DNA from: Thiosulfatimonas sediminis
GTDB lineage: Bacteria > Pseudomonadota > Gammaproteobacteria > Thiomicrospirales > Thiomicrospiraceae
Reading direction: 5' to 3'
Assembly (NCBI RefSeq): GCF_011398355.1
Contig: NZ_AP021889.1
Location: 1,302,001 to 1,366,000, forward strand
DNA: 64,000 nucleotides
The notes beneath the pieces are model-generated. The model was not told where the DNA came from. It was given only the letters and a program-made list of their open reading frames with translations, and searched no databases. The position numbers and the translations under genes were made by a program. Positions 8,023 to 16,340 of the stretch are shown piece by piece; position 1 is the first letter of the stretch, and each line of letters opens with the position of its first letter.

Positions 8023-8283
8023 ATGAGTCATACTGGGGATAGTTTGCAGGTCTCATTGCCTTATGAGCTGCTGCGAAAACTTTTTTTAGAGGGTGCTTTA
8101 AAGCCGAAAGATGTGCACTGTTTAAATGAGGCGAGCAAACAGGCGGTACGCGAACTGTGTTTGCAAACCTGTCAGTCGCAAAATTGTCAAACTTGCAGAT
8201 TGCAAGCCTATTGTGGAGCCGCCTTGTATCGGGGGCAGACGCAGCAGATTGCCCTGCGTGATTTAGTTTATAAAAACCATTAA
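8023..8283 (+). CDS. Small cysteine-rich protein, divergent from the flavin module
   Basis: This 86-residue protein has a cluster of five cysteines in the second half (LCLQTCQSQNCQTCRLQAYC) and one earlier cysteine. The spacing suggests a zinc or iron-sulfur site. It has no signal peptide. ATG at 8023 is preferred over 7999 because AGGAGAGAG precedes it. It shares the 195-base divergent region containing Fur-like boxes, so it may respond to iron together with the flavin module. I do not recognise a family. Confidence 0.65.
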   Translation: MSHTGDSLQVSLPYELLRKLFLEGALKPKDVHCLNEASKQAVRELCLQTCQSQNCQTCRLQAYCGAALYRGQTQQIALRDLVYKNH

Positions 8284-8373
8284 CAACACCGATTGCGGTT
8301 TTAGTACATCGGCGCGGCGAATTCGTTAAAATACCGCTAAATTCTTTTTAGCAAATTTAGCGAGAGCAGTGTT

Positions 8374-9750
8374 ATGTCAAAACAGCAGCCTACCGTTGGG
8401 GTAATCAGTCTTGGATGTCCAAAAGCGACGGTTGATACCGAGCGCATCCTGACGCAACTTCGTACTGAAGGCTATCAGCTCACCAACTCCTATGAAGATG
8501 CCGATACAGTGATCGTCAACACCTGCGGGTTTATTGACAGTGCGGTGCAAGAATCCTTAGATACGATTGGGGAAGCTTTGGCGGAAAACGGTAAGGTGAT
8601 TGTGACCGGCTGTCTGGGGGCAAAATCGGATGTTATCACCCAAGTGCATCCGAAGGTTCTTGCGGTTTCTGGGCCTGCCGCCTATGCCGAGGTGGTGCAA
8701 GCGGTGCATGATGTGATTGCACCGCCGAAACACAATCCGTTTATTGATTTAGTCCCTCCACAAGGCATTAAACTTACACCGAAACATTACGCCTATCTGA
8801 AAATATCCGAGGGTTGTAACCATCGCTGTACTTTCTGCATTATTCCGTCTATGCGTGGTGATTTAGTGAGTCGTCCCGTCAGCGATGTTCTTGCCGAAGC
8901 TAAGCGTTTAAAAGAAGCCGGTGTGAGAGAATTGCTGGTCGTTTCGCAAGATACTGCGGCTTACGGAGTGGATGTCAAATACAAGACTGAATTTGCCGAA
9001 GGGCGCCCAACGAAAACCTCGATGGTTGGTTTATCGGAAGCGCTTGGAGAGTTAGGCGGCGTTGGTGAGTTCTGGGTACGTTTGCATTATGTCTATCCTT
9101 ACCCTAATGTCGAAGAAGTGATTCCGCTAATGGCGCAAGGAAAAATCCTACCGTATTTGGATATGCCTTTACAGCACGCGAATCCGCGGGTTTTAAAAGC
9201 GATGAAACGTCCCGGTAATGTAGATAAAACTTTAGAGCGCATTAAAAAATGGCGCGAGCAAGTCCCTAATTTAACGATTCGTTCAACCTTTATTGTTGGT
9301 TTTCCAGGCGAAACTGAAGACGAGTTCCAAGACCTATTGGATTTCTTGGAAGCCGCGCAGCTTGACCGTGTCGGTTGTTTTCAGTATTCACCGGTGGATG
9401 GTGCTACCGCCAATGAGATTGCAGAGCCAGTTCCAGATGATGTCAAGCAAGACCGTTGGGAGCGTTTCATGGAGACGCAACAGCGTATTTCTGCCAATAA
9501 GATGCAAGCCAAAGTTGGTCAAATCATGCAAGTTTTGGTTGACGAGATTGATGAGCAAGGCGCGATTGCGCGCTCAATGGCGGATGCACCGGAAATTGAT
9601 GGTTTAGTGTTTATCGAAGACGGCTTTCATCTGCAACCTGGAGAGTTTGTTACTGTTGAAATCGTTGCTGCCGATGAATACGATCTTTGGGCGAAGCCGA
9701 TTGCCGAGTTTACTGAGAGCAAAGACACCTCATTTATCGAACTTGGTTAA
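8374..9750 (+). CDS. rimO: Ribosomal protein S12 methylthiotransferase RimO
   Basis: This 458-residue radical-SAM enzyme adds a methylthio group to an aspartate of ribosomal protein S12. The N-terminal UPF0004 domain carries the auxiliary-cluster cysteines ([24 protein letters not shown]). The radical-SAM core has CNHRCTFC at about residues 149-156. The C-terminal third is a TRAM domain, with [20 protein letters not shown]. The SLGCPKA motif separates RimO from the tRNA enzyme MiaB. The gene stands alone and is followed by a terminator. Confidence 0.95.
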   Translation: MSKQQPTVGVISLGCPKATVDTERILTQLRTEGYQLTNSYEDADTVIVNTCGFIDSAVQESLDTIGEALAENGKVIVTGCLGAKSDVITQVHPKVLAVSGPAAYAEVVQAVHDVIAPPKHNPFIDLVPPQGIKLTPKHYAYLKISEGCNHRCTFCIIPSMRGDLVSRPVSDVLAEAKRLKEAGVRELLVVSQDTAAYGVDVKYKTEFAEGRPTKTSMVGLSEALGELGGVGEFWVRLHYVYPYPNVEEVIPLMAQGKILPYLDMPLQHANPRVLKAMKRPGNVDKTLERIKKWREQVPNLTIRSTFIVGFPGETEDEFQDLLDFLEAAQLDRVGCFQYSPVDGATANEIAEPVPDDVKQDRWERFMETQQRISANKMQAKVGQIMQVLVDEIDEQGAIARSMADAPEIDGLVFIEDGFHLQPGEFVTVEIVAADEYDLWAKPIAEFTESKDTSFIELG

Positions 9751-9765
9751 CATGCTCTTTTTTTA

Positions 9766-9790
9766 CAACCCGCTGCGGCGGGTTTTTTTA
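9766..9790 (+). terminator. Rho-independent terminator of rimO
   Basis: AACCCGC and GCGGGTT pair around a TGCG loop, and the stem runs into a T tract. The structure starts 15 bases after the rimO stop codon. Confidence 0.85.
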
Positions 9791-9792
9791 TA

Positions 9793-9903
9793 TACAGCGA
9801 TGCTGGATAAGTCCCTACTGACTTTAGCGATGAATAAAAGGCGTAACAGCGAGGTTACTCTGGCAAATCTTGCTTGAAGTCAATTGGACATATTCTATTC
9901 TTC
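9793..9903. repeat. Short copy of the dispersed inverted-repeat family
   Basis: The left arm GGATAAGTCCCTACTGACTT and the reverse of the right arm, GAATATGTCCAATTGACTTC, form a clear terminal inverted repeat about 100 bp apart. The right arm also matches the end of the copy at 56040-56150 (GTCATTTGGACATATTCTGT). It lies between the rimO terminator and the nitroreductase gene. Confidence 0.6.
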
Positions 9904-9925
9904 ATTTGGTTGTTTGGAGTGGTCA

Positions 9926-10594
9926 ATGAAAGTTAGTCAAGCCTTATTACAACGCCGTTCTTGTCGTGCGTTTTTAGAGACACCGGTAGAGACCGATAAG
10001 ATTGTTCAAATTTTAGAACATGCGCGCTGGGCACCTTCCGGTGTCAATATGCAGCCTTGGCAAGTGACGGTTCTGACCGGGCAAGCTAAGCAACGTTTAA
10101 GTGATGCTTTACTCAACGCCTTTACGAGTGAAAAACCCTCGGTAATGGATTACCAATACTATCCTCTGCAATGGCAAGAGCCTTACAAAGGACGGCAACG
10201 GGCTTTGGGTAAGCAGATGTTTGAACTTTTGAATATATCACGCGACGATAAATCTGCACGTTTGACGCAATGGGGGCGTAATTATTTGGGCTTTGATGCC
10301 CCATGTTTGCTTATTTTTAGCATTGATGCGTCACTTGAGAAGGGCGCTTATCTCGACTACGGAATGTTTCTGCAGTCGGTGATGCTTATGGCTGAAGAGC
10401 TTGGGTTGGCCAGTTGTCCGCAAGCGTCATTGGCTGAACACCCGGACTTACTGCGTGAATTTTTAGGCTGTCCAGAAAATGAACACTTTATCTGCGGAAT
10501 AGCACTGGGTTATAAGGATAAAGAAGCTTTGGTTAACCAGTTGCAGCCGCCGCGTGAAGACGTGCAGCATTTTTGCCGTTTCCTTGATGATTAA
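9926..10594 (+). CDS. Nitroreductase-family FMN oxidoreductase
   Basis: The 222-residue protein matches the nitroreductase fold. The N-terminal RRSCRAF gives FMN phosphate contacts, followed by ARWAPSGVNMQPWQV (about 36-50). A central region DYGMFLQSVMLMAEELGLASCPQASL (split here by family blocks) and GIALGYKDKEA near the end complete the pattern. It would reduce nitro compounds or quinones with NAD(P)H; the substrate is unknown. ATG at 9926 has GGAG upstream and is preferred to the in-frame start at 9884, which would lie in the repeat element. Confidence 0.85.
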   Translation: MKVSQALLQRRSCRAFLETPVETDKIVQILEHARWAPSGVNMQPWQVTVLTGQAKQRLSDALLNAFTSEKPSVMDYQYYPLQWQEPYKGRQRALGKQMFELLNISRDDKSARLTQWGRNYLGFDAPCLLIFSIDASLEKGAYLDYGMFLQSVMLMAEELGLASCPQASLAEHPDLLREFLGCPENEHFICGIALGYKDKEALVNQLQPPREDVQHFCRFLDD

Positions 10595-10697
10595 GAATTT
10601 GATTTTATATGCCTATTACCCCATCATACATGTTAATAAAAAAATAAAACGATACTTCGCCTTGATATGATTGCCTGGGGCAAGGGACAACAAAACC

Positions 10698-11528
10698 ATG
10701 GATAAAATATTCAACAAAGCGGATATTCAACCGCAGCAAATTGCGGCAGAGCTGCAGCAACTTTTGCTGGAGCTTCGTGCCTTTCGGCAAAGGTTGTTAA
10801 CCTTATCGCCAGAGCAAATCTGGTTGCCGAATTTATGGCATAGTCAAAGTAAAGACAGGGTGCAACAGATAGCTGAGCATTTTACTCAGGTGTATTTCCA
10901 GCCAGGGCAAGACAGCAAGGAGACCACTCTGTTGCCGGGGGCGATTTTGGTTGATGACGATTTGATGCGTCAAATTGCGCAGGTGAATGCCGCTAAAGGT
11001 TTATTTAAAGCGCGAATGCAATTTGCCAAAAAGACCCTTGGTCGTAGTCCATATTTAAATTTGGTCAAAGCGGTAATTCACCCGCATTCGATTAGTCTGT
11101 TGCAGCTTTATCGTGATTTTCGCTGTCAATTTGACCCGCTCAGCGAATTGAAGTTTTCTTGGGTTTTTAAAGAAACGGCGAATGTCAGATTGACAGTGCA
11201 GGGGGCGATGAAACACATAACTGAACAGATTGAGAACCCGAAGATTCAACAGGATTTAATCCATCAGGTGGCTCAACTTGGCGAGGTAGAGTTTCTTTAT
11301 CAAAGGCAAATCGCTCCGCATTTACAAGCGAATATGAAGTTTTTAACCGGCAAGACACAAGCTAAAAAGATCCACTCGCCACTGTTTCTTTTGCAAGCTG
11401 AAATGCCGCTGCTTACTCAGCAGGATTTGGCAATTGAGCCGACTGCTTTAATTAAAACGAGAGCGCCGCGTAAAGATAAAAAATCGTGGTTACGTTTATA
11501 TGCAGGATTGAATTTGTATTATGCCTAA
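10698..11528 (+). CDS. tus: Tus-like DNA replication terminus site-binding protein
   Basis: The 276-residue protein resembles enterobacterial Tus along its length. LPGAILVDDDLMRQIAQVN followed by AAKGLF matches the Tus LPG...HIQHINKLK region. YRDFRCQFDPLSELKFSWV matches YRTLTVL.DPATLRFGWA. The last residues RLYAGLNLYYA match RLHLYVAD. Tus binds Ter sites as a monomer and stops replication forks in one direction. The family similarity is judged by eye, and the key C6-lock histidine is not clearly conserved. ATG at 10698 is preferred over TTG 10671. The stop overlaps the next gene by 8 bases, so the two are translationally coupled. Confidence 0.75.
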   Translation: MDKIFNKADIQPQQIAAELQQLLLELRAFRQRLLTLSPEQIWLPNLWHSQSKDRVQQIAEHFTQVYFQPGQDSKETTLLPGAILVDDDLMRQIAQVNAAKGLFKARMQFAKKTLGRSPYLNLVKAVIHPHSISLLQLYRDFRCQFDPLSELKFSWVFKETANVRLTVQGAMKHITEQIENPKIQQDLIHQVAQLGEVEFLYQRQIAPHLQANMKFLTGKTQAKKIHSPLFLLQAEMPLLTQQDLAIEPTALIKTRAPRKDKKSWLRLYAGLNLYYA

Positions 11529-12030
11529 AGTTCATGATATTCAAGGCTTTGCGCCGATAATCCCAGCGCACCCTAAACTCTTGTTGCTAGGAACCATGCC
11601 AAGCGCTCAGTCGCTGCAGGATGGTTTTTATTATGCGCATCCGCGTAATGCGTTTTGGCCAATTATCGGTCACTTATTGACGCAAGAATTAAACACGGTT
11701 ACACAGAAAAAAGCCGCGTGTAATCGGTTAGGAATCTTAGTCTGGGATGTGCTGGCTACTTGTCAGCGCGAAGGCAGTTTAGATAGTAATATCAAACAAC
11801 CGCAAGCCAATGATTTTGCAGCACTCTTTAAAAAATATCCTCTTATAGAAGCGGTGTTTTTTAATGGCCAGTTGGCGGCTAAGTTATTTAAACAACAGGT
11901 GCAGGCGGTACAAGCAATTCCCGACGATTTGCGACAAGTTATTTTGCCCTCCAGCAGTCCGGCCAATGCGCGCTTAAAAATTAACGATAAAGCCTTGATT
12001 TGGGAAGAAAAATTACGTCCGTTCCTGTAG
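11521..12030 (+). CDS. DNA-deoxyinosine glycosylase (UDG superfamily)
   Basis: This 169-residue protein has the uracil-DNA glycosylase fold. Motif 1 is LLLGTMPSAQSLQDGFYYAH (residues ~21-40), followed by PRNAFWPIIG. GILVWDVLATCQREGSLD lies near residues 72-89, and VILPSSSPANA is the C-terminal loop. This matches the hypoxanthine-DNA glycosylase group (TIGR04274-type) that removes deaminated adenine. It starts inside the Tus-like gene (8-base overlap), so replication termination and base repair proteins are made from one message. Confidence 0.85.
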   Translation: MPKVHDIQGFAPIIPAHPKLLLLGTMPSAQSLQDGFYYAHPRNAFWPIIGHLLTQELNTVTQKKAACNRLGILVWDVLATCQREGSLDSNIKQPQANDFAALFKKYPLIEAVFFNGQLAAKLFKQQVQAVQAIPDDLRQVILPSSSPANARLKINDKALIWEEKLRPFL

Positions 12031-12077
12031 AATACGTACTTCAATTTTTTAACCACTTTTAATGTAGGAGATTTGCC

Positions 12078-13595
12078 TTGCAAGCAGAGACTCAAGCTAA
12101 AGTAGTATCTGAACTACTGTCGCCAGCGGGAACGCTGAAAAATATGGAATATGCTTTTGCGTATGGTGCGGACGCGGTTTATGCCGGTCAGCCGCGTTAC
12201 AGTTTGCGTGTGCGTAACAATGAATTTAATGAAGAAAATTTAGCCAAAGGGATTGCGCGCGCGCACGAACTAGGCAAAAAATTCTACGTGGTGTCAAACA
12301 TTGCGGCGCACAATTCCAAGGTCAATACCTACATGAAAGATATCAAGCCGATCATTGATATGAAGCCGGATGCGCTGATTATGTCTGATCCTGGTTTGAT
12401 TGCTATGGTTCACGAACTCTATCCAGAACAAGAGATTCACTTGTCGGTACAGTCGAACGCAGTTAACTGGGCAACGGTGAAATTTTGGTATCAAAATGGT
12501 GTTCGCCGTGTTGTTCTCTCAAGGGAATTGTCGATTGCGGAAATTCGCGAAATACGTGAAAAAGTACCGGAAATGGAGTTGGAAGTATTTGTCCACGGTG
12601 CGCTTTGTATTGCTTATTCCGGTCGCTGCCTGCTTTCAGGTTACATCAATAAACGTGATGCCAACCAGGGAACGTGCACCAATGCTTGCCGTTGGAACTA
12701 CAACACTTATGAAGCGAAAGAAGATGACTCTGGCGATATCGTTGGCATCAAAGTGGAAAACATTACCGATTTGACCGGCACCACTTCTCGTGACATGCCT
12801 GTACAAAATACTTATGAGCCGACATTAGGTGAAGGCGAAACCACCGATCAAATGATGTTGCTTGAAGAAGAAGGGCGTCCGGGTGAATTGATGCCGGCGT
12901 TTGAAGACGAGCACGGTACTTACATTATGAACTCGAAAGACTTACGTGCTGTCGAGTTGATTCCTGAATTGGTTGACATGGGCGTGCACTCCTTGAAAAT
13001 CGAAGGCCGTACCAAGTCGCATTACTATGTTGCGCGCACCGCTCAGGTTTATCGCAAAGCGATTGATGATGCATTGGAAGGTAAAGAGTTTGATCGTAGT
13101 CTGTTGGATGATTTGGAGAGCTTGGCGAGCCGTGGTTATACTGAAGGTTTCTTACGTCGTCATGTGCATTCGGAATACCAAAACTATGAATATGGTGTAT
13201 CAAAATCTGAACGCCAGCGTTTTGTTGGTGAAGTGGTCGATGTGATTGAACGCGACGGGCGTTCACTGCTTGAAATTGATGTTAAAAACAAATTCTGCGT
13301 TGGCGATTCGTTGGAAATCATGTCACCCGTCGGTAATGTGTCGATGGTTCTTGATCATATGCAAACTCATCACGATGAACTGGTGGATTGCGCGAAAGGT
13401 TCAGGCTGGTTGGTGCGCATTCCCAACCCATTTAAAGATTTGGATAAGGAAACCTTGTTGTTTTGCTTAGTTATGCGTAATGAGTCTTGGGGCGGTGATG
13501 TTAAACGCGACGCCGCGGCAAAGAAAGTCAAAGACGAGCAGAATAAAATCGACCAAGCAAATCGTGCTGCGGCGGCCGCGAAAAAAGCGAGTTAA
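12078..13595 (+). CDS. trhP: tRNA uridine-34 hydroxylase TrhP (peptidase U32 family)
   Basis: The 505-residue protein, of the family also called YegQ, makes 5-hydroxyuridine at the tRNA wobble position, with prephenate required. It opens with LLSPAGTLKNMEYAFAYGAD, contains the U32 signature EVFVHGALCIAYSGRCLLSG (about 173-192), then CTNACRWNY with cluster-binding cysteines. The C-terminus is a charged Lys/Ala tail. It begins with TTG at 12078, supported by GTAGGAG at a good distance; no ATG fits as well. It is longer than YegQ (about 450) through the tail and an acidic insert near residues 215-265. Confidence 0.9.
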   Translation: MQAETQAKVVSELLSPAGTLKNMEYAFAYGADAVYAGQPRYSLRVRNNEFNEENLAKGIARAHELGKKFYVVSNIAAHNSKVNTYMKDIKPIIDMKPDALIMSDPGLIAMVHELYPEQEIHLSVQSNAVNWATVKFWYQNGVRRVVLSRELSIAEIREIREKVPEMELEVFVHGALCIAYSGRCLLSGYINKRDANQGTCTNACRWNYNTYEAKEDDSGDIVGIKVENITDLTGTTSRDMPVQNTYEPTLGEGETTDQMMLLEEEGRPGELMPAFEDEHGTYIMNSKDLRAVELIPELVDMGVHSLKIEGRTKSHYYVARTAQVYRKAIDDALEGKEFDRSLLDDLESLASRGYTEGFLRRHVHSEYQNYEYGVSKSERQRFVGEVVDVIERDGRSLLEIDVKNKFCVGDSLEIMSPVGNVSMVLDHMQTHHDELVDCAKGSGWLVRIPNPFKDLDKETLLFCLVMRNESWGGDVKRDAAAKKVKDEQNKIDQANRAAAAAKKAS

Positions 13596-13746
13596 TCACG
13601 GACGAGAAACCCAAAGGTTTGATCAAAAATCGTTTTAAGTAGGGTGTTTAGCTTTCGCAAGCGGCTTGTTTTTAGCGGTTTTTATCTGGATTTCGTGGCT
13701 CTCATAATGTGATGAATTTTGTTTTTTAGCAAAAGGAAGAATGGGT

Positions 13747-14004
13747 ATGGCGTTAAAAATTCTAGACGGCTGCATTAATTGCGATATGTGTGATCCGGAA
13801 TGTCCGAACACGGCAATCTCAATGGGTGAGAAGATTTATGAAATCAATCCTGACCTATGCACCGAATGCGTTGGTTTTTACGATAGCCCAACGTGTATCA
13901 GCGTCTGTCCGATTGATGTGATTATCAAAGACCCTAATCGAGTTGAGGATCACGACACGCTCTATGAAAAATTTGTTCAGTTAGTGAATGAAGACAAAAT
14001 CTAA
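13747..14004 (+). CDS. YfhL-family 4Fe-4S dicluster ferredoxin
   Basis: This 85-residue protein closely matches YfhL-type ferredoxins. CINCDMCDPECP (residues 9-20) is the first cluster motif. CTECVGFYDSPTCISVCP is the second, with the family's extended loop. It carries two 4Fe-4S clusters and passes electrons to unknown partners. An upstream ATG at 13741 exists, but ATG 13747 gives the standard N-terminus (MALKI) and better spacing from AGGA. It lies downstream of trhP; in other bacteria YfhL has been linked to tRNA hydroxylation by TrhP, which fits this neighbourhood. Confidence 0.9.
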   Translation: MALKILDGCINCDMCDPECPNTAISMGEKIYEINPDLCTECVGFYDSPTCISVCPIDVIIKDPNRVEDHDTLYEKFVQLVNEDKI

Positions 14005-14018
14005 AAAGGTTTTCAAAT

Positions 14019-14048
14019 AAGGCGGCACAGAAATGTACCGCCTTTTTT
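14019..14048 (+). terminator. Rho-independent terminator of the ferredoxin gene
   Basis: AAGGCGG pairs with CCGCCTT across a loop of about 12 bases and is followed by a run of T residues, 15 bases after the stop codon. Confidence 0.85.
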
Positions 14049-14117
14049 GTGACCGCTGATTGTGATTTACGTAATGGAAATTTAACCTAAACAGACGTTT
14101 TTTATCAAGGAATCCTC

Positions 14118-14414
14118 ATGATTGTGTTTAAAACCAAAGATCACCCAGATGTGAAAATGTTCGATCAAATCGCGTTGCATTTGATTGCTTTAATGGGGCG
14201 TAGCGATAGCGTGCCGAGCGCGCTCGCGGATGACGAAGTGGAGATGGCGTTTCATAAACTGCGTAAAGCCTTATCGAGCGCCAGCGCACAAAGCGGTGAT
14301 AATTGGGATGACGACGCCTTAAGTATGTCACACCGCGGGCAGCCGTTACTGGATTTACTGGAGGCGGCCATGCAAAACCATGAATATGTTATCTGGGAAA
14401 AAACGTTGCTCTAA
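14118..14414 (+). CDS. DUF1840-family protein
   Basis: The 98-residue cytoplasmic protein matches DUF1840: an N-terminal strand MIVFKTK, then DVKMFDQIALHLIALMGRS (about 11-29), then PSALADDEVEMAFHKLRKAL (about 34-53) and a C-terminal QPLLDLLEAAM helix. No catalytic motif is visible and the role is unknown. AAGGAATCC lies just upstream of the ATG. It stands between terminators or gaps and is probably transcribed alone. Confidence 0.85.
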   Translation: MIVFKTKDHPDVKMFDQIALHLIALMGRSDSVPSALADDEVEMAFHKLRKALSSASAQSGDNWDDDALSMSHRGQPLLDLLEAAMQNHEYVIWEKTLL

Positions 14415-14467
14415 GGATGCAGAATCAGTCTGTATTGGCCTATTCTGCGTCTACTTAAGCCATCGTT

Positions 14468-15352
14468 TTGAAAAATTTCGATCAAAATAAGCGTAAGGTA
14501 AATTTTTTGCGGTTAAAGGTTGTCTGTTTTCTGGGTCTATTATCTGTGTTGAGTCCTTGGTATTCGGTCCAAGCAAACTCACGGGCAATTGATTTTACGC
14601 ACAGTGATTATGTTTGGATTGGCGAGCGAATTTATCACAATGAAACCGGTAGAAAACCGGAAAATTTACTGTTTTGGAGCCCGCATGAGCCATTTCCTTC
14701 TTTGGGAATTGGTCATTTTATTTGGTTTCCGGAAAATCTGAATGCGCCTTTCGAGCAGACTTTTCCAAGTTTTATTCGCTTTGTTAAACACCGCCATCCG
14801 CAAACATCCATTCCTGTTGAATTTCAATCAGAATACCCACCTTGGAAAAATCGCGAAGCGTTTACGCTTCACAAACAGCGCGGAGACTTAGCGGCGTTAC
14901 GCCTTTGGTTAATCGCAACCATGCCCTTGCAAGCAGAATACATTGTGCAGCGTTTTGATGCGGGTTTGCCAGAAGTGTTAGCAGGTTTTTCAGTGGCCCA
15001 ACAAATCCAAGTGAGCGCTTATTTACACCAGCTAATGCAGACTAAAAATGGGCTTTTTAGCTTAATTGATTACAGTAATTTTAAAGGTTTTGGATCAAAT
15101 CCAATAGAAAGATACCAACAACAGGGCTGGGGCTTGTTACAGGTTTTAGAGCAGGTTTTGCAAGCGCTCGACCAGGATGGAGTTGATGTCGAGCAGATTG
15201 AGCCGCAGCAGGCGTTGACACAATTTATCGCAGCGGCGAAAGCGACTTTAGCAGAGCGTGTCGCTTTAGCCCCACCTGAAAAAAATGAAGCGCGTTGGTT
15301 GCCGGGTTGGCAACGGCGCTTAGAGGCCTATGGTGCCTTGACGCCAAATTGA
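14468..15352 (+). CDS. Exported protein, possibly lysozyme-like
   Basis: The 294-residue protein has a hydrophobic segment at about 17-36 ending in VQANS, consistent with a signal peptide. The mature N-terminus has WIGERIYHNETG followed by SLGIGHFIWFP. An early Glu before a Gly-His-rich turn recalls lysozyme-fold muramidases, but this is only a resemblance. The start is uncertain: TTG at 14468 has no good ribosome site, while TTG at 14507 has AAGG 9 bases upstream. The last 25 bases overlap the tail of the convergent gene. Confidence 0.6.
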   Translation: MKNFDQNKRKVNFLRLKVVCFLGLLSVLSPWYSVQANSRAIDFTHSDYVWIGERIYHNETGRKPENLLFWSPHEPFPSLGIGHFIWFPENLNAPFEQTFPSFIRFVKHRHPQTSIPVEFQSEYPPWKNREAFTLHKQRGDLAALRLWLIATMPLQAEYIVQRFDAGLPEVLAGFSVAQQIQVSAYLHQLMQTKNGLFSLIDYSNFKGFGSNPIERYQQQGWGLLQVLEQVLQALDQDGVDVEQIEPQQALTQFIAAAKATLAERVALAPPEKNEARWLPGWQRRLEAYGALTPN

Positions 15353-16059
15353 TAAGTAGGTTGTAAACGGCCCTCAAAGTAGTAGTCAAAGGTGACTGTG
15401 GTGCCATTCGCATTCTGACCAATCTGTTTTAAAGGTTGGATCGCCGGTCCGTTTTTTATCTGCAATTTAACAAACGCCAAATTACTCTCGCCCAGCTCAA
15501 GAACCTCTTGCAGGTGCATCGGATAATAGCCATCTAAAAATTTACGCATATAAGGCCCGCGCGGTAACTCCCAGACCTGCAAGGTAGGATTGTAGGTGAG
15601 AGTCGTGCTGATGCCTCTTATACAGATTTGCGCGCCTTTTTGAACTTTTGAAAGGGCCACTTTATCCGCACCTACTTCAATATTAGCGATGTTTGTACTG
15701 CTTAGAACGTCTAAATTTGTGGTGGTTTTGGGGTTGTAAACAATCTCTATGCTGTTAATCGCATCAAGATTTTTATGGCATTGGGTAAACTCAATTTGCT
15801 GGGTTTGTGTTGCGTCTTTTAAGATTCGTAGTCTGTTCTCTAAAGCATAATTTCCCTCGGTCAAGGCAGGGTCTACATAAGTTAATTGGCCTTCGTTAAC
15901 ACTTATGTTTAGGTTACTGTCGTCCTCTAGCCAAGCCTTTTCTGCTGGTGTTAAATCTTCGTCTTTAATTGGCAGTAATGGAAAGGCTTGCGCGCTTTGC
16001 CAGCCAATCAACAGGTTGGAAAGCAAAAATAAACGGTAAAGAGAGTGGTTTTTTTTCAT
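15328..16059 (-). CDS. Exported protein of unknown function
   Basis: This 243-residue protein begins with a clear signal peptide (MKKNHSLYRLFLLSN, cleavage near AQA-FPLL). The mature part is mostly beta-like, with two cysteines (FTQCHKN and QICIRG). It contains the blocks PRGPYMRKFLDGYYPMHLQE and VTFDYYFEGRL. No domain is recognised. The ATG complement at 16057-16059 is preferred to 16110 because only it starts with the signal peptide. It is convergent with the preceding gene, and the two coding regions overlap by 25 bases. Confidence 0.65.
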   Translation of the reverse strand: MKKNHSLYRLFLLSNLLIGWQSAQAFPLLPIKDEDLTPAEKAWLEDDSNLNISVNEGQLTYVDPALTEGNYALENRLRILKDATQTQQIEFTQCHKNLDAINSIEIVYNPKTTTNLDVLSSTNIANIEVGADKVALSKVQKGAQICIRGISTTLTYNPTLQVWELPRGPYMRKFLDGYYPMHLQEVLELGESNLAFVKLQIKNGPAIQPLKQIGQNANGTTVTFDYYFEGRLQPTYQFGVKAP

Positions 16060-16340
16060 TGCGTTACCGCTTCGACTGTTGGAAAAGAGTGTTATTTTTT
16101 GACTAATCATCTCTTCTTGTCAATCTTCGCTACTCATCGAAAAGTTTGGGCGGTATTGGGTGATAGGACAAGATTGAAGAAATAAGGCGTTTTGGTTAGT
16201 TAAATGGTCATAAAAATACTTTTTTATTGATTATTGAAGAATCCTGTAGATTGTCATAAGTAATATTTATCTATGGTATCTGTCGTGTTAATATAAGTAA
16301 GATTTAATTTATAAAACTCACTTTCTATAAAGGAAACTTC

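Noticed and set aside
9757-9773. GGGTTGTAAAAAAAG on the minus strand resembles a Ter core
   Set aside because: It is formed by the rimO terminator stem and its flanking T run; the similarity is explained by that.
15355-15370. AGTAGGTTGTAAACGG resembles the first 12 bases of a Ter site
   Set aside because: The right part of the consensus does not match, and it lies inside the coding end of a gene; chance is likely.
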